Assembly: GCA_018903015.1 (NCBI GenBank)
Contig: JAHIPR010000067.1
Span: 1-8,457 of the forward strand
Source of the DNA: a bacterium
GTDB taxonomy: Bacteria; Atribacterota; JS1; SB-45; 34-128
Direction: 5' to 3'
Length of the DNA stretch: 8,457 nt
Below the pieces are notes generated by a model. That model did no database searches. It saw only the letters and a program-made list of their open reading frames with translations, and had not been told where the DNA came from. Shown here piece by piece: positions 5,631 through 8,457 of the stretch. The translations under genes were made by a program, and so were the position numbers. Positions within the stretch are counted from its first letter, which is position 1. Every line of letters starts with the position of its first letter.

Positions 5631-5666
5631 ACTATTACTAACGACTAAGTATGGAGTTGTAATGAG

Positions 5667-6773
5667 ATGTTAATAGAAAAAAAATCTCCTGATTTATGGC
5701 TTTTTATAGTAGTAATTTTACTTATGGCTGTTGGCCTATGTATGGTTTTTAGTTCAAGTTACATTATGGCTTATAAATGGTATGGAGATAGTTATTATTT
5801 TTTAAAAAGACAATTAATTTACACTATAATAGCTTTAATAACATTTTTTTTCGCTATATATACCGATTATCATTATTATAAAAAATTTGCTCTGCCTACC
5901 TTAATTTTATCCATTGCATTGCTATCGATGGTATATGTTCCCAGTATCGGGAGGGCTGCCGGTGGGGCAAGTAGATGGATTAAGATAGGATTTTTTTCTT
6001 TTCAACCTTCCGAAATTGCTAAATTTGCTTTAATCCTATATATGGCAGAATCTTTAACCAGAAAACAAGTAAAAGATATAAAAACCTTTATTAGAGGGGT
6101 ATTACCCACTTTAATTATTATGTTAGTCATGTTTTTATTAATCTTGAATGAACCAGATTTTAGCACTTCCCTAATTATTTTGTGTATTTCTTTTATTATG
6201 TTATTTATTGGGGGTACCAGGGTAATTCAGCTTTATGCCTTGATAGTTGTAGCAATCCCCTTGGGAATTTTAATATTATCAAGAGAAGAATATAGAAGAG
6301 TGAGATTGCTCTCCTTTTTGGATCCATGGAAAGACCCTCTAGATAGCGGGTTTCATATAATTCAATCTCTATTAGCCTTAGGGAGCGGGGGAATTTTTGG
6401 AATCGGATTGGCAGAGAGCAAACAAAAATATTTCTATCTTCCCGACCAACATACTGACTTTATTTTCTCTATAATCGGTGAGGAATTAGGGTTTATAGGT
6501 ACTGTAGTAATAATTATTCTCTTTACAATATTGTTGTGGCGTGGATTCAGGATAGCCTTAGATACTTCTGACCAATTTGGAACTTTACTGGCTGCGGGCA
6601 TTACTTCTATGATAGTTTTTCAAAGCATTATAAATATTGGCGTGGTAACCAAGATGATTCCCACTACTGGCATTACTTTACCCTTTATCAGCTATGGGGG
6701 TTCATCTCTAATTGTAAATATGTTTTGCGCGGGAATTTTATTAAATATTTCCCGGTATAAAACAATAGAATAG
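5667..6773 (+). CDS. ftsW: SEDS-family peptidoglycan glycosyltransferase FtsW
   Basis: A polytopic membrane protein that polymerises lipid II into glycan strands at the division site together with a class B PBP such as the one at the window start. It has 368 residues with about ten membrane segments. SEDS marks are GGASRWI (99-105), FQPSEIAK (112-119), NEPDFSTS (161-168), HIIQSLLALGSGGIFGIGLAESKQK (230-254 region), YLPDQHTDFIFSIIGEELG (257-275) and LPFISYGGSS (338-347). GLAES replaces the more usual GLGxS, a small change. ATG 5667 has GGAG (5653-5656) 10 nt upstream, a rather long spacing; ATG 5662 is out of frame and soon stops. RodA is the main alternative, but position between mraY and murG supports FtsW. 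Any upstream transcript reaching it must cross element B. Confidence 0.94.
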   Translation: MLIEKKSPDLWLFIVVILLMAVGLCMVFSSSYIMAYKWYGDSYYFLKRQLIYTIIALITFFFAIYTDYHYYKKFALPTLILSIALLSMVYVPSIGRAAGGASRWIKIGFFSFQPSEIAKFALILYMAESLTRKQVKDIKTFIRGVLPTLIIMLVMFLLILNEPDFSTSLIILCISFIMLFIGGTRVIQLYALIVVAIPLGILILSREEYRRVRLLSFLDPWKDPLDSGFHIIQSLLALGSGGIFGIGLAESKQKYFYLPDQHTDFIFSIIGEELGFIGTVVIIILFTILLWRGFRIALDTSDQFGTLLAAGITSMIVFQSIINIGVVTKMIPTTGITLPFISYGGSSLIVNMFCAGILLNISRYKTIE

Positions 6774-6777
6774 GGAG
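6773..6777 (+). promoter_or_regulatory. Ribosome binding site deciding the murG start
   Basis: GGGAG overlaps the ftsW stop codon. It is 8 nt from ATG 6786 and 5 nt from TTG 6783. The spacing and codon preference favour ATG 6786. Confidence 0.65.
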
Positions 6778-6785
6778 CGTAATTG

Positions 6786-7895
6786 ATGGCATTAAAGGTG
6801 ATAATTTCGGGTGGCGGAACAGGGGGGCATATATATCCAGGAATTAGTTTAGCTTACGAGATAAAAGACAGAGACATAAAAAACGATATTTTATTTGTAG
6901 GAACTGAAAGGGGCATGGAATCAAAACTTGTTCCTCGGGAAGGTTTTAAAATTATAAAAATTAAAGCCCGGGGGATCCAAGGAAAAATATGTTTTGAAAA
7001 TTTAGCGGCTATGGTCATTTTTTTAGTTTCTTTATTTCACTCATATAAAATTATAAAAAAGTATAAACCGGATATAGTTATTGGAACGGGGGGCTATGTA
7101 AGCGGCTCGGTTGTTTTGATAGCCGCGATATTAGGTATTCCAACTTTTGTTCATGAGCAGAATGTAATACCCGGGATTACCAATAAATTTTTATCTCGTA
7201 TTGCCAGAGCAACATTTTTAAGCTTTAATCAGTCAAAAAAATATTTTAGTAATAAAGCAAAATTGATTTTTACGGGCAATCCCATACGTTTTAAAAACAT
7301 TAAACAAGGCACAGACAGAGAGTATAAAAAAGTTAACCTTGATTCTTCAAAAAAAACTATATTGGTATTGGGAGGTAGTAAGGGAGCAGCCTCAATTAAT
7401 AGAGCTGTTCTGGGAGGTATCGATTTAATAAAAGAGGTTATAAAAAACGACTGGCAAGTTTTATTGATTAGCGGGCAAGATGATTATGATAACATGATGG
7501 AAATAGTGGGAGAAGACCATAAAATATTTTCGGTAGAATCTTATCTGCATGATATTGAAAAAGCCTACTCACTGGCTAATTTAGTAATCTGTCGAGCGGG
7601 AGCTACAACTTTAGCTGAGATTGGGGCCTATGGTTTACCGGCAATTTTAATACCTTACCCTTATGCTACCCATGATCACCAGGGAATCAACGCTAAAATT
7701 TTTGAAAGAGAAGGGGCTGCAATATTAATTTTAGAAAAAGATTTATCCGGAGAAAAATTAGCCCAGGTTTTACTAGATTTATTAAAAAATAAAAATAAAT
7801 TAGAGATGATGGCTAAGAAGAGCAGAGAATTAAGTAATGTGAATTCAGCTAAGAAAATAGTGGACTATATTTCTGATTACATTAAAAAAAATTAA
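6786..7895 (+). CDS. murG: Lipid I GlcNAc transferase MurG
   Basis: UDP-GlcNAc:lipid I N-acetylglucosaminyltransferase, a GT-B enzyme on the inner face of the membrane that makes lipid II. It has 369 residues from ATG 6786, a normal length; TTG 6783 would add one residue. The N-terminal glycine loop is GGGTGGH (9-15). GTGGYVSG (100-107), HEQN (123-126) and GNPIR (164-168) follow. The C-terminal UDP-GlcNAc domain has GGSKGA (196-201; GGSQGA is usual, so one Gln-to-Lys change), CRAGATTLAEI (269-279) and PYPYATHDHQGINA (290-303). A hydrophobic patch at about 71-86 fits membrane association. It lies 12 bp after ftsW, so the two are surely cotranscribed. The stop is followed by an A-rich stretch and element C, not a terminator. 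Confidence 0.96.
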   Translation: MALKVIISGGGTGGHIYPGISLAYEIKDRDIKNDILFVGTERGMESKLVPREGFKIIKIKARGIQGKICFENLAAMVIFLVSLFHSYKIIKKYKPDIVIGTGGYVSGSVVLIAAILGIPTFVHEQNVIPGITNKFLSRIARATFLSFNQSKKYFSNKAKLIFTGNPIRFKNIKQGTDREYKKVNLDSSKKTILVLGGSKGAASINRAVLGGIDLIKEVIKNDWQVLLISGQDDYDNMMEIVGEDHKIFSVESYLHDIEKAYSLANLVICRAGATTLAEIGAYGLPAILIPYPYATHDHQGINAKIFEREGAAILILEKDLSGEKLAQVLLDLLKNKNKLEMMAKKSRELSNVNSAKKIVDYISDYIKKN

Positions 7896-7910
7896 AAAAT
7901 ATATAAAAAG

Positions 7911-7990
7911 TATATCGTATATCGTATATCGAAAAAATAAAAGTGAAAAGTGGTTTTAAAAACGATATACTATATACGAAATACGAATAG
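7911..7990. repeat. Element C: miniature inverted TATATCG heptamer hairpin
   Basis: Three perfect TATATCG units (7911-7931) face an inverted set (7963-7990: CGATATA, then three variants). The 31 nt between them are A-rich and contain AAAAGTG twice in tandem (7939-7952), again a 7-nt unit. TATATCG differs by one base from TATAGCG, a rotation of the NAGCGTA unit of elements A and B. The right side carries a promoter-like signal and ends in the murC ribosome site. It is probably a miniature relative of the larger elements, though origin by slippage is possible. Confidence 0.72.
7943..7971 (+). promoter_or_regulatory. Possible promoter upstream of murC, carried by element C
   Basis: GTGAAA (7943-7948, four of six -35 matches) and TATACT (7966-7971, five of six) are 17 nt apart. 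Bases 7962-7993 align without gaps to 1133-1164 upstream of murE at 27 of 32 positions, and TGAAA falls at the same offset in both. The -35 is weaker than the murE one. The -10 lies inside the potential hairpin. Confidence 0.35.
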
Positions 7991-7996
7991 AGGTGG
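7989..7996 (+). promoter_or_regulatory. Ribosome binding site of murC
   Basis: AGAGGTGG lies 11 nt before ATG 8008 and 8 nt before an in-frame TTG at 8005, so the start may be one codon earlier. Its AGAGG is the last part of the repeat shared with 1133-1164. Confidence 0.6.
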
Positions 7997-8007
7997 AATT
8001 ATATTTG

Positions 8008-8457
8008 ATGAATGAAAAAAAATTACATATACATTTTATTGGAATTGGTGGATCAGGAATGAGCGGCTTAGCCTCAATTTTTCTTGATTTAGGTCATAAG
8101 ATCAGTGGTTCCGATATTGTAACTTCAAAGATAACTAAAAGATTGGCTGATAAAGGTGCAACTATTTTTATGGGTCATAATATGGATAATGTAGAAGGAG
8201 CAGATTTAATAGTAGTTTCATCGGCAATCCCCGAATCTAATCTAGAAATAAGTAGTGCCAAGACTAAGAAAATTCACATAATCAAAAGGGCTGAGATGCT
8301 GGCAAGACTTATGGACAATAAATATGGAATAGCCATTGCCGGTACACACGGTAAGAGCACCACTGCTTCCATGATAGGTCTATTATTAGAAAAAAGCGGT
8401 TTCGATCCTACCATAGTAGTGGGAGGAGAGCTAAACAATTTTAAAAATAATGCTAAA
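8008..8457 (+). CDS. murC: UDP-N-acetylmuramate--L-alanine ligase, N-terminal part
   Basis: A cytoplasmic ligase adding L-Ala to UDP-MurNAc, the first step of stem peptide assembly. The window ends after 150 of about 450-470 expected codons. The N-terminal UDP-binding domain begins with IHFIGIGGSGMSGLA (8-22 region), the MurC dinucleotide-like loop, then GSDI (33-36 region) and SSAIP (80-84). The ATP loop AGTHGKSTT (111-119) has the histidine typical of MurC rather than the GTNGKTT of MurE. The sequence stays in frame to the last base. ATG 8008 is preferred; TTG 8005 is an alternative. It follows murG as in many dcw clusters but is separated by element C, which may give it its own promoter. 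Confidence 0.95.
   Translation, partial: MNEKKLHIHFIGIGGSGMSGLASIFLDLGHKISGSDIVTSKITKRLADKGATIFMGHNMDNVEGADLIVVSSAIPESNLEISSAKTKKIHIIKRAEMLARLMDNKYGIAIAGTHGKSTTASMIGLLLEKSGFDPTIVVGGELNNFKNNAK

Noticed and set aside
5105..5636. CTATT at 5105-5109 and 5632-5636 as a target-site duplication of element B
   Set aside because: The two copies are not adjacent to the array ends, are only five AT-rich bases, and have no counterpart at element A.

Overview
The window is a stretch of a bacterial division and cell wall (dcw) cluster, all on the + strand. In order it holds the 3' end of a class B penicillin-binding protein (ftsI type), murE, murF, mraY, a small four-helix-bundle gene, ftsW, murG and the 5' end of murC. 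The DNA is visibly AT-rich, with A/T-ending codons, strong Shine-Dalgarno sites and some TTG starts. A complete peptidoglycan route means a walled bacterium. Low GC, four-helix-bundle genes and repetitive intergenic DNA would fit an uncultured lineage such as Atribacterota or a similar candidate phylum, but this placement is a weak inference.

The enzymes form one pathway. MurE and MurF extend the UDP-MurNAc peptide in the cytoplasm, MraY moves it onto undecaprenyl phosphate to give lipid I, MurG adds GlcNAc to give lipid II, FtsW polymerises it at the septum and the FtsI-type protein crosslinks it. MurC adds the first residue, L-Ala, to UDP-MurNAc. Most junctions are tight (4 bp murE-murF, 10 bp murF-mraY, 12 bp ftsW-murG), as in one operon. 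murD, which normally lies between mraY and ftsW, is not in the window.

All three longer gaps (687-1239, 5115-5666 and 7896-8007) are filled with a repeat system built on 7-nt units. Forward arrays of NAGCGTA heptamers lie on the left and inverted arrays of TACGCTN lie on the right. In the mraY-ftsW gap they frame a gene of the 23S rRNA intervening-sequence protein family (element B, 5112-5630). In the PBP-murE gap (element A, 684-1043) the same ends frame non-coding DNA that keeps the 5' leader and last ten codons of that gene, so it looks like an internally deleted copy. The murG-murC gap carries a miniature hairpin (element C) whose heptamer, TATATCG, differs by one base from a rotation of the first. 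Elements A and B supply the stop codons of the genes upstream, and two repeat copies carry a promoter-like TGAAA-17-TATACT signal before murE and murC.

The best candidate for something undescribed is this family of heptamer-framed, IVS-like elements with deletion derivatives inside a core essential operon. No tRNA, rRNA, CRISPR array, classical transposase or convincing intrinsic terminator was seen.
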